Assembly: GCA_013407085.1 (NCBI GenBank)
Contig: JACCGJ010018413.1
Span: forward strand, 1-64,000
Direction: 5' to 3'
Source of the DNA: Atriophallophorus winterbourni
Taxonomy: Eukaryota; Platyhelminthes; Trematoda; Plagiorchiida; Microphallidae
DNA: 64,000 nucleotides
Part shown: positions 10,567 through 22,939 of the stretch, in pieces
Numbering within the stretch: the first letter of the stretch is position 1
Layout: every line of letters begins with the position of its first letter
Notes under the pieces: model-generated
The model's input: only the letters and a program-made list of their open reading frames with translations
Database searches by the model: none
Told to the model about the DNA's origin: nothing
Program-made: the position numbers and the translations under genes

Positions 10567-12172
10567 ATGAATTTCATAAGAAAAGTTCGAGAGAGATGTG
10601 ACGGTGGTGTTGCCTTTAATCGCCGCCAGTGCCATCCAATAGACAACACAGAATTCACACTCGAGGATACAATTAGGTGTTCTTTAAAGTTGATATCTGG
10701 TGATGTTTGCATGATTGTTGTGGTCTACCGGTCCCCTTCATTTACGGAATCGTACAACGAAAATTTGATCCAAGTGACTCGGACGCATCAAGCAACAATA
10801 CATATTTTGGGTGATTTTAACATGCCTATCCTTTATATCAGAGTCGATCTCTCCCCACAAACTCTCGAATACCTATTTAGAGAGATACTAGATTCTGTCC
10901 CTTTATACAACCATGTTCACAATGCCTTCGGAAAATATGTTCTGATGGCCCCTCCGTCTTGGATTTGGTGTTAACATCGGAAGAACAATCAGTCGAAGCG
11001 ATCGGATTCCAGGCTCCGCTGGGTCTTATTGACCATTCAATACTTGTGCTCGACTATGTTAGCAGTACTCAATAATCGCTTGCTCCGAATGGGGTGGTTC
11101 GCCAGGTAGACAAATTGGCCATGAGTAACACACTATTGCAGATTCAGCATTAACAGACGGACCACACAAGCCTTGACTCGCAATGACACGAACCTGTAGG
11201 TTTTATGAAACTAAAGATTGACGCTAACTCGCAGTATATTAAAAAATGTGGATAGCACTGAAGCAAGCAGCAGCGTGCAACATAAAGCCAGTAATACTTC
11301 TACTTCTTGGCAACATTTTCGTAGGTTACGCAACACAACGACTGCAGTTATTCCAGAGGATAAGAAGCGCACCAACTAATGCTGATTGTAAAAATGGATC
11401 GCAAACCTAAGTTACTATACAAAATTCTGAACGAAAAAGCCAAAGACAAACCATTTATTTTCGGCGTCCAGAATGGTGATAAGATCCCTGAGACCGCGTT
11501 CGAAACCACAAATGCTCTCGAGATTTGTTACTCTAAATTATTCGTGCGAAAAGATTTAGTAGAACGTTGTGAGTATTCAGGCGACTCACGAATAGAAACA
11601 TTTGGCGAATGTTTGATAAATCAAGAGATTGTCACAAGTCAGTTGGTCAAACTGGATGTAAGAAAATCCCCAGATTCTGATGGCATCGTGCAGAATGACC
11701 TCGGGTTTTGTCATTGTCAGCTTTGTGAACCGCATTCCAGTTTGTTTAACTATTCATTGCCCAGGGAAATTGTACCAAAAAATTATAAGTCAGGCGTGAT
11801 TACACCGATCTTAAATGGCAGTTGCCGATTTAACTCTGGAAATTATCATCCCGTTCCACTATTGCCGGTTATTTTCAAGGTTATGGAGCGTATAATCGCA
11901 GAAAGATTGGTCCCACACTTTCAAACGTGTAAATTATTTTCGCTTCCGCAACAGGGATTTCGTTCGCCTCGCTCCGTCTAATGACTCTTCTCGCAGCGTT
12001 CGGCAACTGGACTGTAGGTTTTCACAGGTTTTATCTATCCTCTCATGGCTGTAAGACTGTATGTCAGATTGCCGTATAAGAGTTGGAATAAATTGAGTCT
12101 ATCGAACAACAACTATATTACCAGAAATGTTCCAAAACTATCTGTTCTAGGTCCGCTCTTTTCTTCCTTCAT
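10567..12172 (+). pseudogene. Non-LTR retrotransposon: endonuclease and first half of RT
   Basis: The plus strand first gives an AP-endonuclease: MIVVVYRSPS, then THQATIHILGDFNMP with the GDFN box, and further on (after a frameshift near 10930) LDLVLTSEE and LGLIDHSILVLDY, the His-containing end of the domain. From 11379 a second open frame reads KPKLLYKILNEK, VRKSPDSDGI (normally K-x-P-G-x-D), NYHPVPLLPVIFKVMERI and PQQGFRSPRS, i.e. RT blocks 0-2. It then decays to VPKLSVLGPLF near 12150. Here an antisense element interrupts it; the reading resumes at 12926. Multiple frameshifts and altered motif residues show an old copy. Confidence 0.85.
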
Positions 12173-12200
12173 TTCAAGATTCAAGATTCAAGATTCAAGA
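12173..12200. repeat. Microsatellite (TTCAAGA)n, 3' tail of the antisense insertion
   Basis: Four consecutive TTCAAGA units directly abut the point where the plus-strand RT reading is lost, in the place expected for the tail of the minus-strand insertion. Confidence 0.8.
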
Positions 12201-12925
12201 ATTTATGATCACAAAAAAGCACATAGCTTCACAATTACCATATCATAGTAAATATTCGTTCAATAAGAGGTATTAAAAAACAATTAAACGATGTCACTGG
12301 AGTCAAGTAATATGCTTACCCTGAGTCAATACGCAGGCATCGTCAAATCGTTATGCAACAAATAACTGTCCAAGTTTCGAGTGAATGTTTTAATACAGGG
12401 AGAGGTGATAATTGCTTCGGGAAGGGCATTCAACAGGAAACAGACACGTACCGAATAGAAATATCGGCGACAGTAAGTACGAGAACGGAGAATTTGTAGT
12501 GCCGCTGAGTGGTTACGTGTAATTCCTGACTCACGGTATTTGAACAAATGTTTCAGTGGATGATCTGGAGTATTCAATATTTTGTATGTAATGATAACGT
12601 CACTTCGAAGTCTACGTTGAAGGGGAGTGGGGAGCTTTAGCTTTTTCAACCGTTCCTCGTATGTAAGGTCTCGAAAACCACGCACGAGTTTGGTTGCACT
12701 ATGATATATCCTATCAAGCAAGAATATATCATTTTTAATCCACGGAGTCCATGCTTGCGGAGCATGTTCCATTGTGGGAATTAAGTAGGTCTTCATGATG
12801 CTTGGCAACGTTCCAGGCGTGAAGGTTCTGAAGATCCGTCGCAGCATACCTAGAAGCTTTGAAGTACGCTTGTAAATGACCTCACAATGTACGCTGAACT
12901 TGTCCGATTCATGTCCAATCATAAG
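12173..12925 (-). pseudogene. Antisense non-LTR insertion with TTCAAGA-repeat tail
   Basis: A 5'-truncated non-LTR copy on the minus strand. The open frame (12966-12326) reads FSVHCEVIYKRTSKLLGMLR, LIPTMEHAPQAWTPW, LLDRIYHSATKLVRGFRDLTY, then RRLRSDVIITYKILN and a C-terminal part ending NDLTMPAY. At the far 3' end, 12173-12200 on the plus strand is four units of TTCAAGA, the complement of a CTTGAAT-type tail. Such simple-repeat tails mark the priming end of CR1-like elements. The insertion divides the plus-strand element, whose FADD-region continues immediately afterwards. Compared with neighbours, its frame is almost unbroken, so it is the younger of the two. Confidence 0.85.
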
Positions 12926-13165
12926 ATCCAAAATGGTTTGTTCGCAGATGCTATGAAAATTTATACGCGAATGAGATTGTGAAAAACTGCAAAGGGATTT
13001 CAGACAATGTTTCAAATTGGGCGGCTGTGAATGTTACGACATTTAACGCGCATAAAAGCAAAAGGCTCCACCTTGGCAAGAATGTTACTTGTGCATATCG
13101 ATTAAGCACTGAAAGCTTGACATTCGAACTCTGTGGATTAAGATATAGGAGTATGTATTAATGGA
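12926..13165 (+). pseudogene. Continuation of the split non-LTR element (RT catalytic block)
   Basis: Directly after the antisense insertion the plus strand reads GLFADAMKIYTR, the RT catalytic box with the second Asp changed to Ala (FADA in place of FADD). It continues in another frame with NCKGISDNVSNWAAVN and FNAHKSKRLHLGKN, a segment that follows the box in CR1-like RTs. It fits the protein order of the element at 10567-12172, so both are one copy. The 3' remainder is missing. Confidence 0.75.
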
Positions 13166-14230
13166 AACCTGACGCGCACAAATTTTCATTCAAACTGTAA
13201 TCCTGTGGTGGTGTAAAGGGTTAACGTTAATTCATAAATCCTTGAATCGACTTCACGAAGGAGTCTAACCTATCCGCAACGTTTATGACCCTCGATACTG
13301 CTGCTGATCAAACCGAATGATCTTTGACTTCGTTGCTCTTTAGCTAAGAATGTACCTCTTTGAATCAACGGTGTGATGAGCTTATATTAGTTAATCTATA
13401 GTCCTACGTATATCTTTTGAATCATATGTTGTTAGATCCTAATTGCATCTTGCATTAAGCCGTATAGCTTTTCTTCACCAACTGACTGAAATTCAATTTA
13501 TGCTTGCGCTATTGTTTCTTATCATCCCTGCCACAACGCATTGCATTACATTAGAATTCGAATTTACTCTTGCTTATCAAGTCAATCACATGAACGAAGA
13601 TACATTTCTTCTATGGATTATATAGACTAGGTTTAGACGAAGTGCATCAATTCAAAGCATCGATAGATTTTTATTTACTTGAATGGTGTGATTTCCATTA
13701 ATAAATCTCGATACCCGATATGAGTTTCCTGTCGTATAAAAAAGGTTCCCAATATACAAAGATACAAAGCACGAATCAAACATTATCAGCGAGTGTGTTC
13801 TACGCACCATTTTACCAAAAATGCAATATCGGAATGCTCGTTTAGCATGGCTTTGTTCGTAATGGTACGATATAATTTTCCCGATGTATACGACCTTTGA
13901 TTTGTCTCGCTCTCTTTTCCAATTACAAGGCAGAAAATTTCCTTGCTTAACATCCACATATCTATAGACATTAACCCGCAGGGTGACCATTCAAACGCGT
14001 GATATACGCACCTCTGGATTGTGGGAATCACATACAACGCTGAACAACTACATCGAATGTGTGTGCATCCATCGATCGACAGACAAACGGGTGCCGATCG
14101 ATTGGGATGCCCGAAATGCACAAATGGTCAAAACCTCACTTCCCACCACTCGGTTGTGGTGTGACCAACGACGTCACATGCATGTCATTACTTTCGCAAA
14201 AATGCGCTCTCGCTAGCAATTTAGTGTTGG
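13166..14230. other. No recognised gene; possible tail fragment of a non-LTR element
   Basis: Near 13230 the words TTCATAAATCCTTGAATCGA recall those at 31040 (CATAAATCCTTGAATC), suggesting a shared 3' end of a non-LTR family. Open frames at 13652-14298 lie on both strands and show no known motif. Confidence 0.3.
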
Positions 14231-14235
14231 GAGGT

Positions 14236-14244
14236 TATAAAAAG
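14236..14244 (+). promoter_or_regulatory. Candidate TATA box
   Basis: TATAAAAAG stands about 110 bases upstream of an ATG that opens a short exon with a strong donor (14347-14379). The spacing is reasonable for a core promoter with a short 5' leader. Sequence-only prediction. Confidence 0.35.
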
Positions 14245-14346
14245 GACGTATTGTTTCGTTTCCCAAATAGAACTATTGTCCCAGTGAGGTGGATTTGACC
14301 TAGACAATGTAAACTATTTTGATCTGCACTCTCATCCAACAGAGAG

Positions 14347-14379
14347 ATGTCAAGTTATCGCGGAGCACGAACACGTGAT
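14347..14379 (+). CDS. Candidate first exon, 11 codons
   Basis: ATG (14347) opens a frame reading MSSYRGARTRD, which runs straight into GTAAGT at 14380, a consensus 5' splice site in phase 0. A TATA-like box lies about 110 bases upstream. The large coiled-coil exon at 36926 also starts in phase 0 and has no ATG at its start, so it is a possible partner, across a 22.5 kb intron that would hold many transposons; other exons may lie between. No homology supports this exon. It could be chance. Confidence 0.3.
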
Positions 14380-14380
14380 G

Positions 14381-17380
14381 TAAGTTCTCTTTTCAAACTC
14401 GATTTAATGTTCTGTTCTTATGCCCTTTCGAATGTTGTTTACATTAGATAGCAATAATGGAATGTTAACTGACCTGAGACATTTGATAGACGTCGATGAT
14501 AAATAAATTAAGTGGTATGGTTCACCGAATTAGTTTGAAAGACAAATTAATCGATCCGGAAAATGGGAAACATTTTGCAAGAATAGGAACGCAGGATTAG
14601 TGACGAATGACATCATTTCATGAACTTAGGAGCTACCATATCGAAACATCAGAGAACGTACTGGATTCCGGATACAATGCATTCAGTTCAATGTATACTA
14701 TTTAATTAACCGCTTTAATTAATTCGGAATTCACATTATTTTCAGAGAGTAACAAGTTTATGTTTATAAAGATATCGAAATCAGGTGTTGGAATGTTGGA
14801 ACAAATTCCGCAGGTTTTTGTTTTGCATAGTCAAGCAACAATTTCACATCTTCATCTTTTGCTTCACAAACACAGTAAAACTATGGTAGATAACTCGTGA
14901 ACAATATTTTGTTATCGTACACAACTCTAGTTTTATTTTCAACTAGGGTTTCGTAGAACTCAGAGTATCACAGGCAAGACTTCTTGTAGATAATCTGAAA
15001 TAAGCTACACAAAGCAAATTTACTAATGCTGTTAAATTTGTGGATTGTTTACCCGGGTTCAATGTTCAAAATACAAGCTTTGTGATTCCTGGTGAAAGAG
15101 CAATTGGCTTCGTGATAACCTGAGAATAGAAATGTTTTCTATAGAATCGTTACAAAATATAAAGTACAACAAATATGGTGGAAAAATCGTTATGGTTGAG
15201 GTATAACAGAGTTATATTTGCCAGTATGCAGGGACAACGTCTGGATATTAAATATAAGATCGTCATCTCCTGTCTTTCTGAGGGCGAGCTAGCTACGGCA
15301 TAGGAAGGGATTGTATAGTGATTTGTATATAAGGACCAGGTCGCCTCAAATTTTTCTTTGTGTCAGAATGCACAGATTCGATTCTCTTAGACGCTCGACA
15401 TTTGACATATTTTGAAACCAACTTCAGGTTCTGACACTTGGTGATGTAGATGTATGATAAGCGACGTATCTTTTTTGATCCACTTTGCCCAGAATTGGAC
15501 AGCATTGTCAGGAATGAATTATAGAAATTGGGTTTTGATGCCTAATAAATTGAAATAAAACAGTTTACCTATCTCTGAATGGACAGGTAATCATTATGTT
15601 TCAATTAAAATAATCAGATTTCCGAATACGACAGCTTGAACGGTGAAGTATCCGTATTCCTACACCCTTCTTTGCTCGTATCCAATTTCGTTTGGTTATA
15701 GTTGCATAATCTTAGTTGAATCATCTATAGTAAACTGATGAAAAATGTTTTTTCAACTTATTCTTATATTGCGACATTCTAAGTTCCGTTCTTTTGATTA
15801 CTCTTTTTGGTAAATAATTCTCAAATTCGGTCATCTCTGGTGAACTTCAAAGTCACTTGAGAATGATGAATACGTGTCATCTTTTGACTTGGGTTCATCA
15901 TGGGAACTGTATTAATGGTTACACTAACCAAGTCACCGATTGTTCGGGGCATTCGATTACCATACAAATTTGTACATCCAACTTTTCTATACTTATTATT
16001 CACGATTCAAGGATAAATACACAGGTGGAATCCACGCGTTTTGCAGCAAATCTGTGTACAACATTCAATAACATCTGGGCGCGTGTTATAAAGGTAGCAC
16101 CTACGCATAGATTAAAATTTTCAACAATAGTCAATCAGAGAATAGTACTTTTGTAATGTAGCTGGGTAGCTATATGTATGTCGCGAGTAACGGTATTTTA
16201 AATAAAAGTTTTGAATCAGTCATCAAAAGTTGGCTGTGGCATGCCTGATCAATAGTGACTTCAGTGTATCACTTCGATTTATTCCCTCATTATACTATTC
16301 AGAGCAACAAACTACACGAATATTTATCACGATGTGGCACAATCGGCGTAGCATTCCTAGCTGAAAACATTAGGGCTCTATCGCATTTTTATTTTCTTTA
16401 ACTTTAGTTAATATTTGACGCCTGAATAGAGCCAGACAGCTACAGCGTCGCCTACTCTGTTTCGACCAAGAGTAAAAAAGGAAAAAAACGGCTCGGATTT
16501 CTGCAACGCTATGCGTTTCGTCTATCTGTACATAGATATTTGTCGGACGCAATAAATCCAGACTTGGTTTCAGGGTGCGAAAATTTGGGTCTGAATAGAT
16601 GATTTGGAATTTTGCCAGTTAATTTCGTTCAAATTCATCTAATATGATTTGATGTGCACGTGTGTTGAGGAATGAACTGCTACGCAAGATAATGAATCAC
16701 AAAATTATTGAAGACGAAAAAATATTAGATCGAATGGATCTGTCATGCTTTAAATGAATGTGAATTCGAGTTATTTTTATCTACCCAGAAATTCCATGAA
16801 ATACTAGTTCTGACTCTCTCTGACAGGTGATAAGAAATTTAAGCAAGTTAGCAACTTTCGCGCGAAGATATTCGAGTTGTGCGCCCAAAGTGTTGCGGCG
16901 AACAATGGAACGATTGTGTGCTTCGTTCTTTCATGCTACCGACCAACATTGGCCGGAAATTCATGTGAACAAAATGAGGCTTATGATGGGTGAACTCCGC
17001 TTGATGATAAATAACACATTCGAATTGGCCAGATTTGATTGCTGAAAAAATGTTTATCCCATAAAGGCATACTTCAATGATCAACTTCCCATAGTTGAAT
17101 GCAATTTTTGCTAGTGCTTGCCAGAAACTTTTAAGTGCGTTTCTTCTGTGGGTTAATGAACTCGTCTTACCCGATTGAACAAAGCAGCAGATCAAAGAAG
17201 TCGTACGTTATTTCCTCAATGTCAATTGAAATAAAATGTTACATCACGCATGTCCAACTGGTTTTCTCTCAATACTATTTCAAACGTAGAGGCCATACAA
17301 GAGCACACCCAAGTAAACATTTGAAACGGGACGAAAAGAAACAAACAACTTACTGGTCTTAATCATATGTACACTGGGTG
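14381..17380. other. No recognised gene
   Basis: Three kilobases of AT-rich sequence. The open frames between 15293 and 17362 lie on both strands, mostly begin without an ATG and carry no recognisable motif. If the exon at 14347 is real, this is part of its first intron. Confidence 0.4.
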
Positions 17381-17383
17381 AAG

Positions 17384-17609
17384 CACTGTTTGCCTCCTTC
17401 GGTAGATGTCGACCATGGATGTACATCACAATCACATGAATTTTCATTTTCTACAGCTTTTTGAATGGCTAAACAGTCCGATTCGGGAGGAACAATCTCT
17501 CCCGCAGCGCTTGCAACGATAGTCAGAACTCGGTTGTAGGGCGTCAGTTGCACGCCGGCGGCGTAATCTGCGTTCAGCAGCCAAGAGCTGTATCTGCTCC
17601 TCCCCAGCT
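17384..17609 (-). pseudogene. Non-LTR element 3' end with C-terminal zinc finger
   Basis: Minus-strand reading gives LLQAGEEQIQLLAAERRLRR, then YRCKRCGRDC and SRIGLFSHSKSC. This is a C-x2-C-x12-H-x4-C finger of the kind found at the very C-terminus of some animal non-LTR polyproteins. A longer copy is at 22940-23440 on the plus strand. The two share the 3' untranslated words GATGTACATCCATGGTCGAC followed by a GGAGGC(A)AACA end. Strongly 5'-truncated: only about 75 codons remain. Confidence 0.8.
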
Positions 17610-17689
17610 TGCAGAAGGGGCGAAGGGGGTGAAGCATAGGGTTGCAACAAAACCATTCCAACGAGTTCGGTTTTGTACAATTATAAGCA

Positions 17690-20600
17690 GTTGAGTGAAC
17701 GTCACGAACTCAGCTTTGGATCTTTCCAATTGCCTAATTCATTGCATGTCTGGTGACGTTGTCGTTTGACTTGTGCATTGTGCGGCCACTGAACCTCATT
17801 TTGCTATCGATGTTATTTTGTTTTTTTTATATATTTCTATGGTCCACTGTTTGAAAGATCCTAAATACCAACAACGACAAATGGACCCAGTAAAGTGTAA
17901 ACTTTTAAATACAATATGTACGCTTGCCTTTAAGCCTATTGCATTGTTACTTAATTCGTTGAGCTTTGGAGATTTACCGGTAACACTATATCAATAGAAA
18001 ACACATTTGAATTCATTCCAACACAAATTAGGCAAATATGGCAGAGTGACATAGCCAGTTAAAAAGTAGCTACCAAAAAGTATTACTCTCACGATGACTA
18101 TGACCTTGATTTCGTGTTAGATTAATGCTCAACACAACACCTCAGAAGCTGATGACACTTATACTACTGGCTCCTCTTTATATCACTCATGCCTCATCGG
18201 TGTAAATATCAGATCAATTGCTGCCAAGTAATAATTAACAAAACGGACCAAAAATGATAGCAATCGGGCTCAGCACCAATTAGAACTATAAGATCTTTCA
18301 TGGCCCATAACTCTTTATAAAAAAGAGGATTCAGTACTCAATGCCTAAATAAAAACAGTTGGCCCAGTGCTTGCTACCACTGTACCAACCTTTTTGGTTG
18401 AGCACAAAATATCTGACGCTTGGAAAAGAATGCCGAAAGTCTGAGCGACCAGGCATGAAAGTTCAACCGTCATTAAATTAATAACAGTTTATATGAATTG
18501 TGCTTTAAAGAGCTTACATATATTAAACTTGATGTGATCACGTCCATAAAATATTAAAATTTTCAAAGTTACGTCCGGGGATACATGTGTTTATTCGGGA
18601 ACGGAATATAGCAAAACGTTGGAAAGACAGAATTTTAATTGCGTTTGATTCGGAAACCAGCTTCATGTGTTGCTTCTTACACTGAAACATTGTCAGACCA
18701 AGCGTGTTAGCACCAGCGGGATTGGGGTTTCAATTGTAGTTAACTGACATATTTAATTTGCCAAAGATGCATAAACCATTATCGACGCTGATCTTATTAA
18801 AATAAACAGGTGAACTCCAACTCAAATGACGCACTCTCCTATATGCAGAGAATTCCCTTAATTCCCTTAATTGCCTTGTTTTGTGCAGGTATGCTGACCG
18901 ATAAGCCTATTTGATTAAGCTTTGTGCTCATTCATATGACGTGTGTATACATGGAAATGTTTATCCCATGCAAAACTTCACGTCATATTTTGGGGATATT
19001 CACCCCTATTGCATAACTAATTACGATGGCCAATAATGAATTATTTTATGCAAGCAGAGGCCGCAAATTTCATCTATCGAGAGATTTGTGGTACAATCGC
19101 CGTTACGGCTGTATGCTATACACCATACCCAAGTTTTACAAATGAATCCGATAAACATAAAAAATTAAACAAATTTCAATCTCACGGGGTATTGCCAAAG
19201 CTGAATTGGTCGAAACCGGTGTTGGCCAAGGCAAAGATAGATCATTAGCTGTTCGTTTCTGGACGCATTAGTGCGGTCTAATGATTTTGATCACTGTCAC
19301 CTCTGCTGTACACAAAATATTCAGCCATGTCTTAATGAACGGCTTGTGGGAACCATGCAAATGACAGAGAACGAATTCTAAGGTTCCACTCAGTGGCCTG
19401 TGTCGACTAGATGGGACAGGATCTAGTTGTTTACCTTCTTACCGCAAATTCTGTTCAACCAACTTGGTGGGAGTTCTGACATTTGCTTTTGAAGTTTTTC
19501 CATTGATCTCGTAATATATCCATCGCCACTTGAGCAGGGGAATAGATAAAGGGACATTGAGTTTGACTGACCAGAGCGATGGCCTGTTAGCTGCTGTAGG
19601 TTTTCCGGTCTGACGTTGAGACTTATTTTCACTTTTACCAGTAGTGAACAATCGTTTAACTATTTGATTTCGCGTATGGTTTTTAGAAAGAGACTAGAGG
19701 CATCTTACTTAAATTTAGTTTGAGAATATAATATCTTATTCGGTACCGTTGGTACTTGCGGGCTTGTAGATCATGTAGCTTGCGCTAAAGCATGATGGGT
19801 AACAATGTGTACTCAGAACATTTCATCGCAACGCAATTTCTTACGAGAAAATTCCCTTTAGAGCAACTCTGAAAAGCTCTTAACCCTTAACTGCCTGAAT
19901 TATTTTACAAGCGTGACCTCTCTTCCGAAGTTTGTTGACAACTGGCGCGCCGCATGGCTCAGCCGTCTCAAACGCGTATCAAACGAGAGCAGAACGTGTG
20001 CCGAATCCGATACTCCCGGCATACGGAAGTGATCTGTCTAATTTATCCTATCATAAAGCTTTAAATTTTGTGTACCGAATTTAACCCATTCGACCGTTAA
20101 GGGTTAACAACAAGTTGTACACCAAATTTAAATTAAACTTGATTGGGACGGCTATCACTAAGTGTATTCACTATACAGTCCATGCTAGTGTTCGAACAAC
20201 CCGCCTACTTGAAGTTTCGTCTGTTTTTTTTCAGTAAAATGTCGAGAAAAGCTAGGTTCACTGTTTTTCATTCCGCGTAGAAGTGTATAATCAATATTCC
20301 ATAAATATATGCCAAATATCTCAATTACCATTTTCAATTGTCCGTGCTCCAACTTAGCCATTAAAACATCCGTCAGTAAAAGTTCTGATGGCAAACTCAA
20401 TGACCAATCATTGATTCGACGATAAATTTTGACACCGAAATGATATTACACATTTATTGTACATCGTAATAATAATAGCATAACTTTCAAAATTCTAATT
20501 GTAAGTGGGATGTTAAAGTTTTCACGAACCGTTTTATCACAGGAAATTTTAACGGTCTCAAGTAGCAGTAGATTGGTAAACAAAAAGAAACATCAAGGAA

Positions 20601-20880
20601 AGCATAAATTTTGTCACGAGTATACATTATTTACCTGGTCAACAAACGTGAAGGAATCCAGTATGCTACGTTGCGTTAAAAACGCTTTCGGGTCGTATCT
20701 AGCATCTAGCACAACTACATTGCTCGTGCATGATCGTCGAATTAAAAATTGCTAGCATCGGTCACATTGGGGTGTTTTTTCTTTGTGTCTTTGGCAGACG
20801 ATGAAACCGAAATCTTTGAGAGCCCACTGGTTTCAATTGCTCGCGTGATTTCTTTTTATTACTCTCACTCTCTCTTGGTA
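17690..20880. other. No recognised gene
   Basis: Long AT-rich stretch without a supported gene. A weak tRNA-like string occurs near 19950-20035 (see rejected items). Other open frames are short and lie antisense to one another. Confidence 0.4.
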
Positions 20881-20884
20881 TTCC

Positions 20885-20935
20885 TGTTGGCCTCCTTCGA
20901 TTGATTTCGACCCTGGATGTACATTGCAAGCACGC
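20885..20935 (-). repeat. Remnant of the zinc-finger non-LTR 3' end
   Basis: GGCCTCCTTCGATTGATTTC and CCTGGATGTACATTGCAA closely follow the 3' untranslated sequence of the copy at 17384 (GCCTCCTTCGGTAGATGTC, CATGGATGTACATCACAA). Only the extreme end is left. Confidence 0.45.
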
Positions 20936-20959
20936 CATATTATATACATATATAGCTGA

Positions 20960-21035
20960 AGTCTGTGATGGCGCAGCGGTTAACTTCGCATCTCTCAAAC
21001 ATGATGTTGTTGTGGGGGTGAAAATTGATTCAGGT
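20960..21035 (+). repeat. Possible tRNA-derived SINE fragment
   Basis: GATGGCGCAGCGGTTAACTT fits a tRNA A box very well (TGGCGCAGCGGTTAA). About 45 bases downstream, GGTGAAAATTGATTC is only a weak match to a B box. It could be the 5' head of a SINE or a tRNA pseudogene; no cloverleaf can be drawn with confidence. Confidence 0.35.
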
Positions 21036-21039
21036 CAAT

Positions 21040-22935
21040 TGAAGCCGGAACGCGTTTTCTGTGCTAACGTCTACTACAATGTTTGCATAAGTTTCGAAGA
21101 CGCAAGTTTCGTCGCAACGTGAAATGCTTCACCCCCGGTTTACGCGTTCATTTGCCAATTGCGTCCCCATTCACCCATGAGGTCAACCTCCCAAACGTTA
21201 GTCACGTTCATACACGAATTCCATAGCAGAAGAGAACGCCGATTGGTCAAAGCGTATATTACGCATATGACAAATAATAAAACACAGGGCTATATTTTAT
21301 TGGGAAATCATGTCTTCAACCTGTCTATGACGGGTGTTACTTTGAGCTGATCTGTCAATCGATATCGTGGCGAACGGTTCACTCCAAGCCATCACTTGAC
21401 TGTATTGGTTTCACTCACCCGGACGATTTGCGAATCGTTCAATGGCGATTGACTTTGTCCATCTACTCCTATTTCCGAATACTGATCGTTCAAACCGTTC
21501 TCACGCAATTCTTCCGAAATCTGAATTCTTTTCGGTTTGCGAGTGTTGTCTTCGGTTGGAGAGTAATGCTCTGCATATTTTCCGAGTGTTCATGTTTGAT
21601 ACTCTTCGGTGGTGAACTGATCGTGTCTACAGTGTGAGTTTTCATTCCAAAATTTTCTTGACGTACCGCTGTGAAATATGTTGCGAGATAATTAGCAACC
21701 TGGTTCATGCATGAAATAATTAATCGGCGTCGTTGTGCTAATATCTGTGTTAGGTTGGCACCCTCCTCATCGATTAATACCATGCAGAGCATGTATTATG
21801 GTTCTTAAATGTAAATCAAAACATCTTCACGTTATGCCCCGGAGTTTTGTCTCATCTGTATAGTAACACAACGCTTCGAACTACAATAATCCTTGCTTTA
21901 CTTTGTACATAATAATGAGCCATAAGAAATGCAGATAATATATAAAGTTTCGCTACTAGACGTCTATGGTCATTACTGTGAACTTATTAGAATGTAACGA
22001 CCCGAAACTGATTTAAGATGTATATTTAGTCATTCATGCTGAATTTCTTATTACTGTGCAAGATCTGTAGTCTGTTCATTGTTTGTCCACTAATAACCCA
22101 CCGTCGAAAATCTGTTCTATACTGAAGAGAAATCCAGATGTTTGTTATGCCACTCCTAAGTAGTTTTCACACTTAAGCTTTTACCATCATCCAATTTTAA
22201 ATCAAATTAGTCGCCACCTGTGCCCGAGTGAATAGGTTAACGGCAACCCATTAGACGAATAACAGTGCAAAAGTTAGCATTAGATGAAATGTTCTGTTTG
22301 AATTGGAACTAGTATATAGTCGTCGTTATGATCGGATCAAGTGGTAGTATATTATCGGCAAAACGTTGTGGCGCGCAACTTGCAGTTAACCGTGCGGTTC
22401 GTGCCCTCTTTGGTTCCGATAAAGTTCAATTAGTTCCCAAGGCCGTGAAAGGAACGAGGATGAACCACCTTCAGCATATAGCGAAAACAGATGCGAAATG
22501 TTTGGATCATTAAATAAAACATGCATGGAATACATTCGCTTAGAATTTTTGGAGTATAGGTCAATAGTATTAACCCAATAAGCTATCAACTCCTGCCATC
22601 AGCAATCATTTCTGTTTTCACCCATCCATCATACACAAAAGCTAATTTTAAGCATTTGACCTTTACTATTCTACTGCTGTGTCAATGCTCAGATTCACGC
22701 GAATTAAATCACTATAGTGTAACCCATGCCCTGTCAAATCCCAAATACTCCCTGTGAACAAGAATGAAAATATCTGGGTTAGCTTTCACCATCTTGCTCC
22801 CTACCGTTTGGATGCGGTCTACCGACTATCAACCAACCCTTTAATTAACTTTGAAAAAGGAGGATTCAAATATTACTTAACTGTAAATACATTGTGAGCC
22901 CAGAGAATTAATCTCTGAATTAGATAAATAAAAGC
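21040..22935. other. No recognised gene
   Basis: Short open frames only. Nothing recognisable until the non-LTR 3' end that begins at about 22940. Confidence 0.4.
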
Positions 22936-22939
22936 TGGT

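Noticed and set aside
16827..17045. Frame beginning IRNLSKLATFARRYSS, resembling a mitochondrial presequence
   Set aside because: It starts with GTG, not ATG, has no splice context and no homology.
19945..20040. tRNA-like string (GCATGGCTCAGCCGTC ... CCGAATCC)
   Set aside because: The A box is approximate and no cloverleaf or good B box can be formed.
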